DNA of 64,000 bases from positions 51,300-115,299 of the forward strand of contig NZ_JBEMAR010000011.1 in NCBI RefSeq assembly GCF_040274945.1, read 5' to 3'. Both the position numbers and the translations under genes were made by a program. This document shows, piece by piece, positions 45,951 through 56,040 of this stretch. Positions within the stretch are counted from its first letter, which is position 1. Each line of letters begins with the position of its first letter. Below the pieces are notes generated by a model. It had not been told where the DNA came from. It searched no databases and saw nothing but the letters and a program-made list of their open reading frames with translations. Origin of the DNA: Carnobacterium_B sp040274945 (GTDB lineage: Bacteria; Bacillota; Bacilli; Lactobacillales; Carnobacteriaceae).

Positions 45951-48179
45951 ATGGAACAATGGAAGGGCTTTAAAGGAAGAGTGTGGCAAGAAGAAATCAA
46001 TGTACGTGACTTTATTCAACAGAATTATAAACCTTATGATGGGACAGATGAATTTTTAGAAGGTCCTACAGAGGCTACTGAATTATTATGGAAACAAGTA
46101 ATGGAGTTGAACACTAAAGAACGTGATGCAGGCGGAGTATTAGATATGGATACTAAAGTTGTTTCCTCTATCACTTCTCATGAAGCCGGTTACTTAAATA
46201 AAGAACTAGAACGCATTACAGGATTCCAAACCGATAAACCTTTTAAACGTGGACTACAACCATTTGGTGGTATCCGAATGAGTGAACTAGCAGCAGAATC
46301 ATATGGGTATGAAATCGATCCGGAAGTTTCGCATATTTTTAGAGATTACCGTAAAACACATAATCAAGGGGTATTCGATGCTTACACACCTGAAATTCGT
46401 GCTGCAAGACGTAGTGGTGTAATTACCGGTTTACCAGATGCTTACGGGCGTGGACGTATCATTGGTGACTATAGACGTGTTGCTTTGTATGGTGTTGATC
46501 GTTTGATTGAAGAAAAGAAAAAAGATTTAGCTAATAAAGGTTACGGGACTATGAGTGAGGACATCATACGCGATCGTGAAGAATTAAATGAACAAATCCG
46601 TGCTTTAAATGAACTGAATGAGTTAGGAAGGATTTACGGATTTGATATTTCAAAACCAGCTCAAACGACACAAGAAGCCTTCCAGTGGTTGTATCTTGGT
46701 TATTTAGCTGCTGTAAAAGAACAAAATGGAGCTGCAATGTCTCTGGGACGCACATCTACATTTTTGGATATTTACATTGAACGTGATCTAGCACAAGGTA
46801 TTCTTACTGAAGTTGAAGCACAAGAGATCACAGATCATTTTATTATGAAATTACGTTTAGTAAAATTTGCACGTACTCCAGAATACAATGATTTGTTCTC
46901 AGGTGATCCTACATGGGTAACAGAAGCCATTGCTGGTGTAGGTGACGATGGAAGACATCTAGTAACAAAAAACAGTTACCGTTTCTTACACACACTCTCT
47001 AACTTAGGTCCTGCTCCAGAACCAAACTTAACAGTACTATGGTCTACAAGACTTCCTGAGAACTTTAAAAAGTTTTGTGCAAAAGCTTCTATTGCGTCAA
47101 GTGCGATCCAATATGAAAATGATGACATCATGCGCTTAGAGTGGGGTGATGATTATGGAATTGCTTGTTGTGTTTCGGCTATGCGTATTGGGAAACAAAT
47201 GCAGTTCTTCGGAGCACGTGCTAATTTAGCTAAAACGCTCTTATATGCAATCAATGGTGGGGTAGATGAAAAAACAAAAGATCAAGTTGCTCCAAAATAC
47301 CAATCCATCACTTCAGAGTACTTAGACTATGACGAAGTAATGGAGAAATACGATGTATTATTAGAATGGATTGCTGGATTGTATTTAAATACTTTAAATA
47401 TCATTCACTTTATGCATGATAAATATTCATATGAACGCATTGAAATGGCGTTACATGATAGTGATATTATGAGAACAATGGCCACAGGTATTGCAGGATT
47501 TTCCGTAGCAGTCGACTCATTATCTGCAATCAAACACGCAAAAGTAAAAACGATCCGTGATGAAAATGGTTTGGTAGTTGATTATGAAATCGAAGGAGAT
47601 TACCCTAAATTCGGGAACAATGATGACCGTGTAGATGATATCGGAATTTGGTTGTTAAAAACATTTATGACAAAAGTTAAAAAACATCCAGCATACCGTA
47701 ATGCTGTTCATACTACTTCAATTTTAACGATTACATCCAATGTAGTTTATGGTAAAAAAACAGGGAATACACCAGATGGACGTCGTTCTGGAGAACCATT
47801 TGCACCTGGTGCGAATCCAATGCATGGCAGAGATACACATGGAGCTTTAGCAAGTTTAACTTCTGTAGCTAAAATTCCTTATAAATACTCACTAGATGGT
47901 ATTTCAAATACCTTCTCTATTATTCCTAAAGCTTTAGGAAAAGAAGACGACATTCAACAAGAAAACTTAGCAAGTCTATTAGATGGTTATGCTAAAAAAG
48001 GCGGACACCATTTAAATGTTAATGTCTTTAATCGCGAAACCTTAGTTGACGCGATGGATCATCCGGAAAATTATCCGCAATTAACTATCCGTGTATCAGG
48101 CTATGCCGTTAACTTTATTAAATTAACCCGTGAACAACAATTAGATGTCATTAATCGTACCATGCACGATAGCATGTAA
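45951..48179 (+). CDS. pflB: Formate C-acetyltransferase (pyruvate formate-lyase)
   Basis: Glycyl-radical enzyme converting pyruvate and CoA to acetyl-CoA and formate under anaerobic conditions. The 742-residue protein has the active-site Cys406-Cys407 in ACCVSAMR and the radical Gly717 in RVSGYAV near the C-terminus. AAAAAGGAGG lies ten bases before the ATG. pflA follows after 30 bases. Oxygen cleaves such enzymes at the radical glycine, so this points to anaerobic mixed-acid fermentation. Confidence 0.97.
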   Translation: MEQWKGFKGRVWQEEINVRDFIQQNYKPYDGTDEFLEGPTEATELLWKQVMELNTKERDAGGVLDMDTKVVSSITSHEAGYLNKELERITGFQTDKPFKRGLQPFGGIRMSELAAESYGYEIDPEVSHIFRDYRKTHNQGVFDAYTPEIRAARRSGVITGLPDAYGRGRIIGDYRRVALYGVDRLIEEKKKDLANKGYGTMSEDIIRDREELNEQIRALNELNELGRIYGFDISKPAQTTQEAFQWLYLGYLAAVKEQNGAAMSLGRTSTFLDIYIERDLAQGILTEVEAQEITDHFIMKLRLVKFARTPEYNDLFSGDPTWVTEAIAGVGDDGRHLVTKNSYRFLHTLSNLGPAPEPNLTVLWSTRLPENFKKFCAKASIASSAIQYENDDIMRLEWGDDYGIACCVSAMRIGKQMQFFGARANLAKTLLYAINGGVDEKTKDQVAPKYQSITSEYLDYDEVMEKYDVLLEWIAGLYLNTLNIIHFMHDKYSYERIEMALHDSDIMRTMATGIAGFSVAVDSLSAIKHAKVKTIRDENGLVVDYEIEGDYPKFGNNDDRVDDIGIWLLKTFMTKVKKHPAYRNAVHTTSILTITSNVVYGKKTGNTPDGRRSGEPFAPGANPMHGRDTHGALASLTSVAKIPYKYSLDGISNTFSIIPKALGKEDDIQQENLASLLDGYAKKGGHHLNVNVFNRETLVDAMDHPENYPQLTIRVSGYAVNFIKLTREQQLDVINRTMHDSM

Positions 48180-48209
48180 CGTTTAAAAATGATAAAAGGA
48201 GTCATCGAC

Positions 48210-48971
48210 ATGACTGAGCCAGCAATTGGGTACGTACATTCAACTGAGAGTTTTGGATCGGTTGATGGACCAGGTATTCGTTTTGTAACCTTTATGCAAG
48301 GATGTCGTATGAGGTGCGAGTTCTGCCATAATCCTGATACATGGAACATGGGAGGCGGAACACCTTATACAGCAGATCAATTACTAGAAGAAGCTTTATC
48401 CTATAAAGATTATTGGGGCAAAAAGGGTGGTATCACTGTAAGTGGAGGAGAGCCGCTCTTGCATATCGATTTTCTTATTGAGTACTTTAGAAAGGCCAAA
48501 GAAGAGGGGATACACACAACTTTAGATACTTGTGGGCAACCGTTCACCTATGATGAACCTTTTTTTAGTCGTTTTGAAGAACTGATGAAGTATACAGATT
48601 TGCTTTTATTTGATATCAAACACATTGACAATGAAAAGCATAAACGTTTAACGATGCACGGCAATGAAAATATTTTAAATATGTCTAGTTATTTATCAGA
48701 AATAAATAAACCGGTTTGGATTCGTCATGTATTGGTACCTGAGCGTTCAGATGATGATGATGACTTGATCCGTTTAAGCGAATTTATTCATTCTTTGGGA
48801 AATGTCTATAAGGTTGAAATATTACCTTACCATAAACTTGGTGTTTATAAATATGCTGCTTTAAATATTCCATATAAATTAAAAGATATTGAACCACCAA
48901 CACTTGAACGTGTAGAAAATGCGAATCGACTACTACGTGTGCACGAGTACACAGGCTATCAAACACTATAG
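48210..48971 (+). CDS. pflA: Pyruvate formate-lyase-activating enzyme
   Basis: Radical SAM enzyme that installs the glycyl radical on PflB. The 253-residue protein has the 4Fe-4S cluster cysteines Cys32, Cys36, Cys39 in CRMRCEFC and the SGGEPLL motif. The ATG at 48210 follows AAAAGGAG; an ATG seven codons earlier is less well placed. It is co-transcribed with pflB and ends in a terminator. Confidence 0.96.
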   Translation: MTEPAIGYVHSTESFGSVDGPGIRFVTFMQGCRMRCEFCHNPDTWNMGGGTPYTADQLLEEALSYKDYWGKKGGITVSGGEPLLHIDFLIEYFRKAKEEGIHTTLDTCGQPFTYDEPFFSRFEELMKYTDLLLFDIKHIDNEKHKRLTMHGNENILNMSSYLSEINKPVWIRHVLVPERSDDDDDLIRLSEFIHSLGNVYKVEILPYHKLGVYKYAALNIPYKLKDIEPPTLERVENANRLLRVHEYTGYQTL

Positions 48972-48978
48972 AGACAAA

Positions 48979-49025
48979 GAGAAGAAATAGGCTGATGCTT
49001 TTCAGTTTTATTTCTTCTTTTTCCA
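48979..49025 (+). terminator. Terminator of pflB-pflA
   Basis: GAAGAAATA / TATTTCTTC outer stem with an inner GGCTGA / TCAGTTT stem, then T-rich sequence. Confidence 0.75.
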
Positions 49026-49117
49026 TTTTTTTATGAAAATTAACATAATACTAGCTAAACTCGCTCATTTGAGATAAAATTTTAGTGTTAGTTATAGTTT
49101 AAAGGAGAGATAATAAT

Positions 49118-50047
49118 ATGAGTAAAGTTTTAGTTTTTGGTCATAAAAATCCAGATACAGATGCGATTACATCTGCCATTTCATTTGCTTACCTGCAAAA
49201 ACAACTAGGTTTTGAAGCAGAAGCCGTTGCATTAGGAGAAGTAGGCGAGGAGACACAATATGCTTTAGATCACTTTAAAGTTGATGCTCCACGTGTTGTA
49301 GAGACAGTTGCAAATGAAACAGACAAGGTTATGCTGGTAGATCACAATGAATTCCAACAAAGCGTAAAAGATATTGCGGATGTGGAAGTTTTATCTGTCG
49401 TTGATCATCACCGTATTGCTAATTTCGAAACAGGAAATCCATTGTATTATCGTGCAGAACCTGTAGGATGTACAAATACAATCATTGCTAAATTATTTAA
49501 AGAAAAAGACGTCACGATCCCTAAAGAAATCGCTGGATTAATGTTATCTGCCATTGTTTCAGATACGTTATTATTCAAATCACCAACATGTACAGATGAA
49601 GATATTTCTATTGCAAAAGAACTTGCAGTTATTGCTGATGTTGACATTGATTCATATGGCTTAGAAATGTTAAAAGCTGGAACAAACCTAAGTGATAAAT
49701 CAGCAGCAGAATTATTAGATATGGATGCGAAAAGTTTCCCTATGGGTGATAAAAATGTCCGTATTGCACAAATCAACGTTGTAGACGTTAATGACGTACT
49801 TTCTATACAAACTGAATTAGAAAAAGAAATGTTAAACGAAAATCATTCTAAAAATTATGATTTATTCGTGTTAGTCGTTACAAACATCTTAGACAGTGAT
49901 TCTGTGGTCTTAGCATTAGGAAATCCAATCAACGCAGTAGAAGAAGCTTTTAATGTGACATTAGAAAATAATCGCGCTTTATTAAAAGGCGTAGTTTCTA
50001 GAAAGAAACAAGTTGTGCCACAATTAACTGAAGCATTAACAAACTAA
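49118..50047 (+). CDS. ppaC: Manganese-dependent inorganic pyrophosphatase
   Basis: Family II pyrophosphatase that hydrolyses PPi and pulls biosynthetic reactions forward. The 309-residue DHH/DHHA2 protein starts MSKVLVFGHKNPDTDA and has VVDHHRIANF and a C-terminal substrate-binding SRKKQVVPQL segment. AAAGGAGAG precedes the start. It lacks CBS domains, so it is the unregulated form. Confidence 0.96.
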   Translation: MSKVLVFGHKNPDTDAITSAISFAYLQKQLGFEAEAVALGEVGEETQYALDHFKVDAPRVVETVANETDKVMLVDHNEFQQSVKDIADVEVLSVVDHHRIANFETGNPLYYRAEPVGCTNTIIAKLFKEKDVTIPKEIAGLMLSAIVSDTLLFKSPTCTDEDISIAKELAVIADVDIDSYGLEMLKAGTNLSDKSAAELLDMDAKSFPMGDKNVRIAQINVVDVNDVLSIQTELEKEMLNENHSKNYDLFVLVVTNILDSDSVVLALGNPINAVEEAFNVTLENNRALLKGVVSRKKQVVPQLTEALTN

Positions 50048-50054
50048 TAAAAGA

Positions 50055-50097
50055 AAAGCTAATTCATGACTAATTTAGTTGTGAATTAGCTTTTTTT
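50055..50097 (+). terminator. Terminator of ppaC
   Basis: AAAGCTAATTCA / TGAATTAGCTTT stem followed by a T-run. Confidence 0.88.
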
Positions 50098-50099
50098 GT

Positions 50100-50639
50100 T
50101 TTATAAAGGAAAAATAAGACTTAAACGGTTTGTGTATTGAAAGAATAAGAACTAAAAGTCATTTAAAAGCAATTAACGGACAATGATCAACAAAAGAATG
50201 CTAATTGATCTTAAAAGTACTCAAAATCGACACGAAAAAACGAGAAATCCTAAATTAGAACAATACAACTACTTTGTATAATACATATTATGTAAACTAG
50301 AAAAAAGATAAAATTTGCAAACTGATTAACAGGTCACTAATTCTGGTTCTTCTCTCTTTTAGTCATAACCATTCCTTTTTATATCATCCGAATTTATTTT
50401 AGTCTAAAAAATGAATTCTATGGTTTTTTATAATATTTGGATAAACAAATTTACGCTAAACAGATTTAAATTTACTTCAATTTAGCTACTGACTAATTCC
50501 TGTAGTTTTAAATCTTTTTATAACTTACTGACTTAGTTTTATGTTTTAATATTGAAATTAATTTTTGATATATTTATGTGCTTCAAGAAATATTAAAACA
50601 GCTAATAATTCTTTGGATAAGATTATCTAGCTTAATCTG
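50100..50639. other. AT-rich stretch without a gene
   Basis: About 540 bases of very AT-rich sequence. A 32-codon frame at 50192 lacks a ribosome binding site, and no promoter, hairpin or repeat stands out. It may be decayed sequence beside the broken VOC gene. Confidence 0.5.
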
Positions 50640-51069
50640 TTAGAATTTGTTTTTAGCGGTCTTTATGGCTTTATATTCAGGAGATACCAACTTTAAATTA
50701 ATCCTGTCTGGATCTTCAAAGAAAACGGCATAATAATTTGTTCCTCCTGCAAATGGGTGTTTTTCAGATTAAAGAATTGTAATGCCTTTTTCTTCTATTT
50801 TTTTCGTCATTTCATCGACCAGATGCTGTGATTCTGCATGGAAAGCCAAATGATTAAGACCGACTCTACTACGATGATATGGAATATCTAAAAATCGGTC
50901 TTCTGTTTGTACAAAAACGATATCAGTATCCTTTAATTTCTAACTTCGCCCGTTTTTCCAATCTTGAAAAGGTACGTAGCCTAAATCTTCCAGAAACCAG
51001 CCCCAAAACGTTACCGTTTTGCTTAAGTCGGATACGTAGAGCTCAATATGGTGAAGCGATTCTGTTAGT
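50640..51069 (-). pseudogene. Broken VOC (glyoxalase/bleomycin resistance-like) family gene
   Basis: On the minus strand one frame reads TESLHHIELYVSDLSKTVTF, then WFLEDLGYVPFQDWKNGRS, an in-frame TAG near 50940, then LDIPYHRSRVGLNHLAFHA, an in-frame TAA near 50772, and finally HPFAGGTNYYAVFFEDPDR. These are the characteristic parts of a vicinal-oxygen-chelate protein in the right order. The only nearby ribosome binding site with ATG (about 51081) is out of frame. Two different stop codons plus the lost start make it a pseudogene of about 140 codons rather than readthrough. Confidence 0.85.
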
Positions 51070-51157
51070 AATGCCCCATTCCTCCTTGTCTTTTATTTTA
51101 TCACAATGAAAACCGAGACATCTTAATTAGTGATGCTCTCTCCTATTATTCGACGTA

Positions 51158-51196
51158 AAAAAGAGAGGAGAAATAACATTCTCCCCTCTCTTCCCC
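51158..51196 (-). terminator. Terminator of the GNAT gene
   Basis: On the minus strand GAGAGGGGAGAATG / TTTCTCCTCTC stem followed by six T. Confidence 0.8.
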
Positions 51197-51203
51197 CCTA
51201 CAT

Positions 51204-51512
51204 TTATGCTTGTTTGTGTTTCTCGTAATTAATATGATCATATTTATCCGAGTTCTCTTGAAACTTCCAAACAACAAATGAACAAGTAGCGTAAATCGTT
51301 TTATTTTCCTTTTCCATTTCAGTAACTAATTTGTCCAATAACTGTTCGGCGATTCCATGACCTCTTAAACTTTTATCTACTAATGTATGGTCGGCAATGA
51401 CATAGTCTTCATTTGTATCTTTGTAGTGGATTTCAGCAATTTTATCGCCTTCTTCATTGTTTAAAACAAAAGCTGTTCCTTTTTTTTTAAAATTATTATC
51501 CAATACACTCAT
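51204..51512 (-). CDS. GNAT-fold N-acetyltransferase (YidJ/NATD1-like)
   Basis: A compact 102-residue single-domain acetyltransferase of the small GNAT branch. The acetyl-CoA loop reads VDKSLRGHGIAEQLLDKLV (about residues 45-63) and the tail has the CSFVVWKF segment seen in this family. The substrate is unknown. It starts 12 bases after the M16 peptidase gene, so the two are probably one transcript ending in the terminator just downstream. Confidence 0.85.
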   Translation of the reverse strand: MSVLDNNFKKKGTAFVLNNEEGDKIAEIHYKDTNEDYVIADHTLVDKSLRGHGIAEQLLDKLVTEMEKENKTIYATCSFVVWKFQENSDKYDHINYEKHKQA

Positions 51513-51523
51513 TCTCTCTTTTA

Positions 51524-54418
51524 TTAATACAGTTCGTATACCTTATCAAACAAGTCTTTTTCAGTTTCGATTTGGCCCTTATTCCCTATTACGACTACCG
51601 AGCTCTCTTTCAATACGCTGTCTAGGTCCTTATTAAGCATCTGTAAAGCGGTTGAATCAACTGCTAGAATCTCTTCCTTCAAATAAACCAACTCTTCATG
51701 AGTCACGGCTGTCTTTAGACGACTGAATGCGGTTAAACCTTTGCTGAAAGCTGATTTCGGCTGTTCCATGGGACTGATCGTGCCAATAATGTATTTTAAT
51801 AATTCGCTTTCAGACAACTCCATTTGTGCTACATAGTTAGGCAAACCTTTATAAGTTTCCAACGTTTTACGGATGTTGGGGTCACGATAAGAACTCAAGG
51901 CAAACTGACCAGTTCGTTGATGGTTATAAAGCGAACCATAAGCACCACCTTTGACACGGATCTCATTCCACAAGTAACTGTAGCGAATAGCTGTTGCCAA
52001 TACTTTTGCTGCACCAGTGTAGTCAAATTTATCGTTGGCATTTGAAGCAACAGCTACATAGTTCACGTCTTGAGCAGTGACATAAGCTTCATGTTGCTTT
52101 GCACCCGGCTTAATGACGGCTAGTTCACCTAATTCAGCACTAGGCAACTCAGAGAATGCTGCTTGTAATTTTTCTTTGACCAGTACTCCTCGATTTTTCT
52201 CACCGACATATAATATGTTTAAGCGACTTTTATTCAGCAAACCGTTTACTGTCTGCATGATACGCTCTGTTACCTCTTTTGACTTATCGGATTGCAAATC
52301 AGCACGAATGTCTTTCAAAAAATGGAATTGATCCATTCCGCTAATCAGTTCATTTAATTTGGCCGAAGATTTTACTTGACTCAATGCCCGATTTGCAGCT
52401 AGAACATGGGAACTGGAATTAATGCGTCGTTCGAAATTAGAAATCAGCTGTTGAGTGATTTTCAAAATCTCATCTTTATTTTCAAATTGCGTGTGGCACA
52501 TGATTTCTTGCATTAATGTGACCAACTCTTCAAAAGAAGACTCCAAAGATTTTCCGCGTAAAATAAAATAAGGCTGCAACTGTCCTGCTTTATCTTCATA
52601 AATGTCTATCTTTCCGTAAATGCCGCCTGTGTACAGATCTTTTTGACGTTGCAAAGTTGCGACATCATATTTCTCAGTGGCTAGCTTACCAAGCAGATGA
52701 CTCAATAAACTCAACCACTGATATTCTTCAGCTGCAACATCTTTCAAATCAATGTACAAACTAAGGTAGTCAATGCCAGAAGTGAATTGTTCAGCCTGAT
52801 AAAAACGAGTTCCTTCATTAAAAGGAATATCTGTTAGTGGATACTCTTCTACCTGTGTGCTTAAATCTTCTTTTGTCAATGTTGGAATCTTTGCTAAATC
52901 TTCCGGTTTATCCGGCGCTTCTTGACGCTTGATCAACTCTTGTGTTTGAGCTATCAACTTGTCGATTTCTTCTTTTGATAGATTAGCTTTATATTCTTGC
53001 AATTGCTGATGAGATTTTGCTTCAAATTGATCGCTTTTACCAGGTTCAGCTTTTAAAATCACTGCAGTACGCAAAGGATTGTTTACTAGTTTTTCTTTGA
53101 TCAGTTGCTCAAAATACCCCCTACCTGCCAATTCTCCTAGTTCTTTCAAATAGCCCGAAAATTGCAAGTTCACATAAGGACTCTTGTCATACAGCCAAGA
53201 TTGATAAGCATTGATGGCATAAATGACTCCACGTGGGTTGTCTTCCGAAATAGCGGCTTCTTTCGTTTGAAAAGTAATTTTATTCAATGCTGCATTAATC
53301 AGCCCTTCATCGATTCCTTCAGTCATTAACTGCTTTAAAGTCTCTTGAACAACTTCTTTGAATCGAGTCATCTTAGAGGCATCAGAATATTTAGCAGTGA
53401 TTATAAATCCCGTTGGATAGCCAAAATCAGCAACGCCACCTACTATGTCCCCACCTATATCCGCATCCAATAAAGCTTTTTTAAGCGGTGATTGATTATT
53501 GCCAAATAAAATTTCTTCCAAAACCTCTAGTCCATACATATCCAGTACATCATTCGGTTCAGACACATGCCATCCTAAAGCCAAATAATCTTTTCCTTTA
53601 GGGTTATCCCCTGCAGTTATTGAGTAAGTATCTTCAAATACAGCATTATCAGGTACAGCTGGTTCAAAAGATAAGTCGACTTTTTCACTCTGTTTGCCTG
53701 CGTCACTGAAATAGTCCTCTAATGCAGCAAAAGTTTCTTTTTCATCTATGTCTCCATATAAGACAGTCAGAGAATTACTTGGGTGGTAATACGTTTGATG
53801 GAAAGCAACAAATTCTTCTTGCGTTAAACTAGGGATGGCTTTTGGATTTCCACCAGATTCGTGACGGTAAATACTGTTGGGATACAACTGATGAGTCAAA
53901 TGCTGTTGAACTTGTCTTTCAGGAGATGCTGTCGCCCCTTTCATTTCATTGTAAACAACGCCTTTATAAATCAGGTTATCTTCTGCTGACTCTAAATGAT
54001 GATGCCAACCTTCTTGTGCTAATATTTGTGCATTATCGTAAAAGTTCGGCTTGAACACAGCATCTAAATAAACACTCATTAAATGCATAAAGTCTTTTTT
54101 ATTAGTAGAAGCAACTGGATAAATTGTCTTATCTGAAAAAGTCATTGCATTGACGAACGTATTCAATGACCCTTTGACTAATTCAACAAATGGTTCTTTT
54201 GAAGGGTATTTTTCAGATCCATTTAAAACTGAATGCTCTATGATATGAGCAATTCCGTTATCGTTATACGGAGGCGTCTTAAACCCAATCGTAAACGCCT
54301 TATTGGAATCGTCATTTGCGAGATAAAGAACCTTAGCTCCTGTCTCAACGTGTTCATAAATGGTTCCCACGGATTGAATATCCGGTAACTCTTGTGTCTC
54401 AATTTGCTTAAATGCCAT
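51524..54418 (-). CDS. M16C-family zinc metallopeptidase (presequence-protease type)
   Basis: Large insulinase-family peptidase, 964 residues, that degrades short peptides in a clamshell chamber. The zinc site is the inverted HxxEH motif HIIEH at residues 58-62 (His58, Glu61, His62), with a further Glu expected in VVYNEMKGA. The N-terminal catalytic half, the central M16C-associated domain and the second half-shell are all present, a typical length for PreP-like proteins. No signal peptide is seen, so it is cytosolic. The start follows AAGGAGAATTCT. Confidence 0.92.
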   Translation of the reverse strand: MAFKQIETQELPDIQSVGTIYEHVETGAKVLYLANDDSNKAFTIGFKTPPYNDNGIAHIIEHSVLNGSEKYPSKEPFVELVKGSLNTFVNAMTFSDKTIYPVASTNKKDFMHLMSVYLDAVFKPNFYDNAQILAQEGWHHHLESAEDNLIYKGVVYNEMKGATASPERQVQQHLTHQLYPNSIYRHESGGNPKAIPSLTQEEFVAFHQTYYHPSNSLTVLYGDIDEKETFAALEDYFSDAGKQSEKVDLSFEPAVPDNAVFEDTYSITAGDNPKGKDYLALGWHVSEPNDVLDMYGLEVLEEILFGNNQSPLKKALLDADIGGDIVGGVADFGYPTGFIITAKYSDASKMTRFKEVVQETLKQLMTEGIDEGLINAALNKITFQTKEAAISEDNPRGVIYAINAYQSWLYDKSPYVNLQFSGYLKELGELAGRGYFEQLIKEKLVNNPLRTAVILKAEPGKSDQFEAKSHQQLQEYKANLSKEEIDKLIAQTQELIKRQEAPDKPEDLAKIPTLTKEDLSTQVEEYPLTDIPFNEGTRFYQAEQFTSGIDYLSLYIDLKDVAAEEYQWLSLLSHLLGKLATEKYDVATLQRQKDLYTGGIYGKIDIYEDKAGQLQPYFILRGKSLESSFEELVTLMQEIMCHTQFENKDEILKITQQLISNFERRINSSSHVLAANRALSQVKSSAKLNELISGMDQFHFLKDIRADLQSDKSKEVTERIMQTVNGLLNKSRLNILYVGEKNRGVLVKEKLQAAFSELPSAELGELAVIKPGAKQHEAYVTAQDVNYVAVASNANDKFDYTGAAKVLATAIRYSYLWNEIRVKGGAYGSLYNHQRTGQFALSSYRDPNIRKTLETYKGLPNYVAQMELSESELLKYIIGTISPMEQPKSAFSKGLTAFSRLKTAVTHEELVYLKEEILAVDSTALQMLNKDLDSVLKESSVVVIGNKGQIETEKDLFDKVYELY

Positions 54419-54587
54419 AGAATTCTCCTTTTCCTTATGCGTAATGATTTTATTCTACACCTTGTCCTTAATGGTTTATAGTATATAAGGGAATAAAAGC
54501 TACCTTGATTATTTAAGTACCTATTCCAAAGCCCAATGATTCAATAAAAAGTGAATCTCAACAATTGATTTCTTTACAGCTGCATTA

Positions 54588-55334
54588 TCAGAAAATAAAG
54601 AAGTAACTGACGATAATCAACAAAGTGCTCAATAAGGTTCCCAGTAAATAGTATTCTGCAAACTGAGGACTTTCTGAAATTTTATTGTACCGAGCAATCG
54701 ACTTCGCTGTCAGAACAAATCCAATGGCAGTAAATTGATTAGCATACAGCATCAGCAAAATAAAGAAACGTTCAAAAATACCTATCAATGCTCCCGCACT
54801 TGGGATTCCCTCATCTACTTGTTCTTCATTGGTTGGACGATAGTGATTCAATACTTTTTTTATTGTGATGCTGCATGGCCGGATCATCACCAATAGAATC
54901 AGTATCCAGGATAAAATAGTGTTCATATCCAAACCTAAACTGCTCGACAAGGTTTCTAATCCTGGCATATATTCAATCTCTATAGAAGATACTGTGATAG
55001 AAACAACTGCCGCAAGTAACACAAGGATGTGTAACCCTTGGTCTACTAGAAAGATAGACGTATCTTTCTTATTATGAAAGAAAAAGTGATTCGTAATCAA
55101 AAATTTTAGACCGTCAATCATGAAATGCAGCACTGAGACTCCTATAGCCACTTTCAATAAAGGCCAACTAAAAATAGGCATAATCACCCCTACCATAGTG
55201 ATCAAATAGATAAAACAATGGAGCACTAATTTCTTACCAGATACTTCCTTTTCTCTAGCTAACTCAGACGATTGGAAATAAAAGTCTCCCAAGATATGTC
55301 CGATAAATAATACTATCCCTACGACTTGATTCAC
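54588..55334 (-). CDS. DUF3307 membrane protein
   Basis: A 248-residue polytopic membrane protein of the DUF3307 family, beginning with GHILGDFYFQSSELA and followed by about six hydrophobic segments with a VLHFMIDGLKF motif. Charged residues Asp/His in the membrane segments are suggestive of a binding site, but no function is known. Its GTG start directly abuts the TAG of satD, so it is translated from the satD message. It is probably functionally linked to SatD. Confidence 0.8.
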   Translation of the reverse strand: MNQVVGIVLFIGHILGDFYFQSSELAREKEVSGKKLVLHCFIYLITMVGVIMPIFSWPLLKVAIGVSVLHFMIDGLKFLITNHFFFHNKKDTSIFLVDQGLHILVLLAAVVSITVSSIEIEYMPGLETLSSSLGLDMNTILSWILILLVMIRPCSITIKKVLNHYRPTNEEQVDEGIPSAGALIGIFERFFILLMLYANQFTAIGFVLTAKSIARYNKISESPQFAEYYLLGTLLSTLLIIVSYFFIF

Positions 55335-56021
55335 CTACTCATCCTCCTCAATATCCTGCATTAAAAAGTGGCTAGCGTCTATCAAAGCTGTTTTATAGGT
55401 ATAATATTTCGCTGTATTCAGAGCTTTGTTAACGCTAGATTGGCCAATTCCTAATTCTTCAGCTGTCTTATATTGATTTTCTCCATGCGTGAAATAAACA
55501 TACATAACTTCTTTTTGTCTAGCAGACCACTTTGATTTCAATGCTGTGGCCAGTGACAAAATAGTATTCAATAGCTGATCTGTATGTTGGTAGCCTTCTC
55601 CGGAACAAATCATCATATTGGTCTCGCTTGTGGTATATTTATTTTCATTTCTTTCAATGGTTTCAATCATTTGCCTTGCTCGGTGGTAGGCTGTGCCATC
55701 CATCTCCATAGAATTATCTCGTTGGATCATTGTACTGATATTGCCTAAGCCAATGCCAAATCGTAATTCAATGGGAGCCATGGCCAATTCGATTTCAAAA
55801 ATAATACTTAAAATCACTTGTTTATTTTTCAGTAATCCTTGGAAACTGTCTCCTAAAGTAATAATGAAATTAGAAGCAATGTCCTCTGCATATTTCTCAT
55901 TTATTATTTGTAAAATAGAATGAAATTGTTCTTGTACTTCTTTTCGATTCGCAATTTTACGAGAGTTTTTAATATCCCCTATAATGGCTGCATATGGAGT
56001 CCTTACAGTTTGTCTGGTCAT
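55335..56021 (-). CDS. satD: SatD family protein with C-terminal helix-turn-helix
   Basis: A 228-residue protein of the SatD family, named after the Streptococcus mutans sat operon. The N-terminal part reads IGDIKNSR (Asp16) and TLGDSFQG (Gly57, Asp58) with RFGIGLG, a pattern reminiscent of palm-domain nucleotidyl cyclases. The C-terminus (about residues 168-212) looks like a sigma-region-4-type helix-turn-helix: YKTAEELGIGQSSVNKALN. It could therefore sense a nucleotide and bind DNA; this is inference. It is followed directly by DUF3307. GAGGTGATCAG precedes the start. Confidence 0.82.
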   Translation of the reverse strand: MTRQTVRTPYAAIIGDIKNSRKIANRKEVQEQFHSILQIINEKYAEDIASNFIITLGDSFQGLLKNKQVILSIIFEIELAMAPIELRFGIGLGNISTMIQRDNSMEMDGTAYHRARQMIETIERNENKYTTSETNMMICSGEGYQHTDQLLNTILSLATALKSKWSARQKEVMYVYFTHGENQYKTAEELGIGQSSVNKALNTAKYYTYKTALIDASHFLMQDIEEDE

Positions 56022-56040
56022 CTGATCACCTCTTTCTTTG

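Noticed and set aside
50192..50290. Short open frame of about 32 codons in the AT-rich gap
   Set aside because: No ribosome binding site, no recognisable family, and composition like the surrounding non-coding DNA.
50772..50940. Stop-codon readthrough or recoding in the VOC frame
   Set aside because: Two different stop types plus an out-of-frame start are better explained by decay; no stem-loop suited to recoding was seen.
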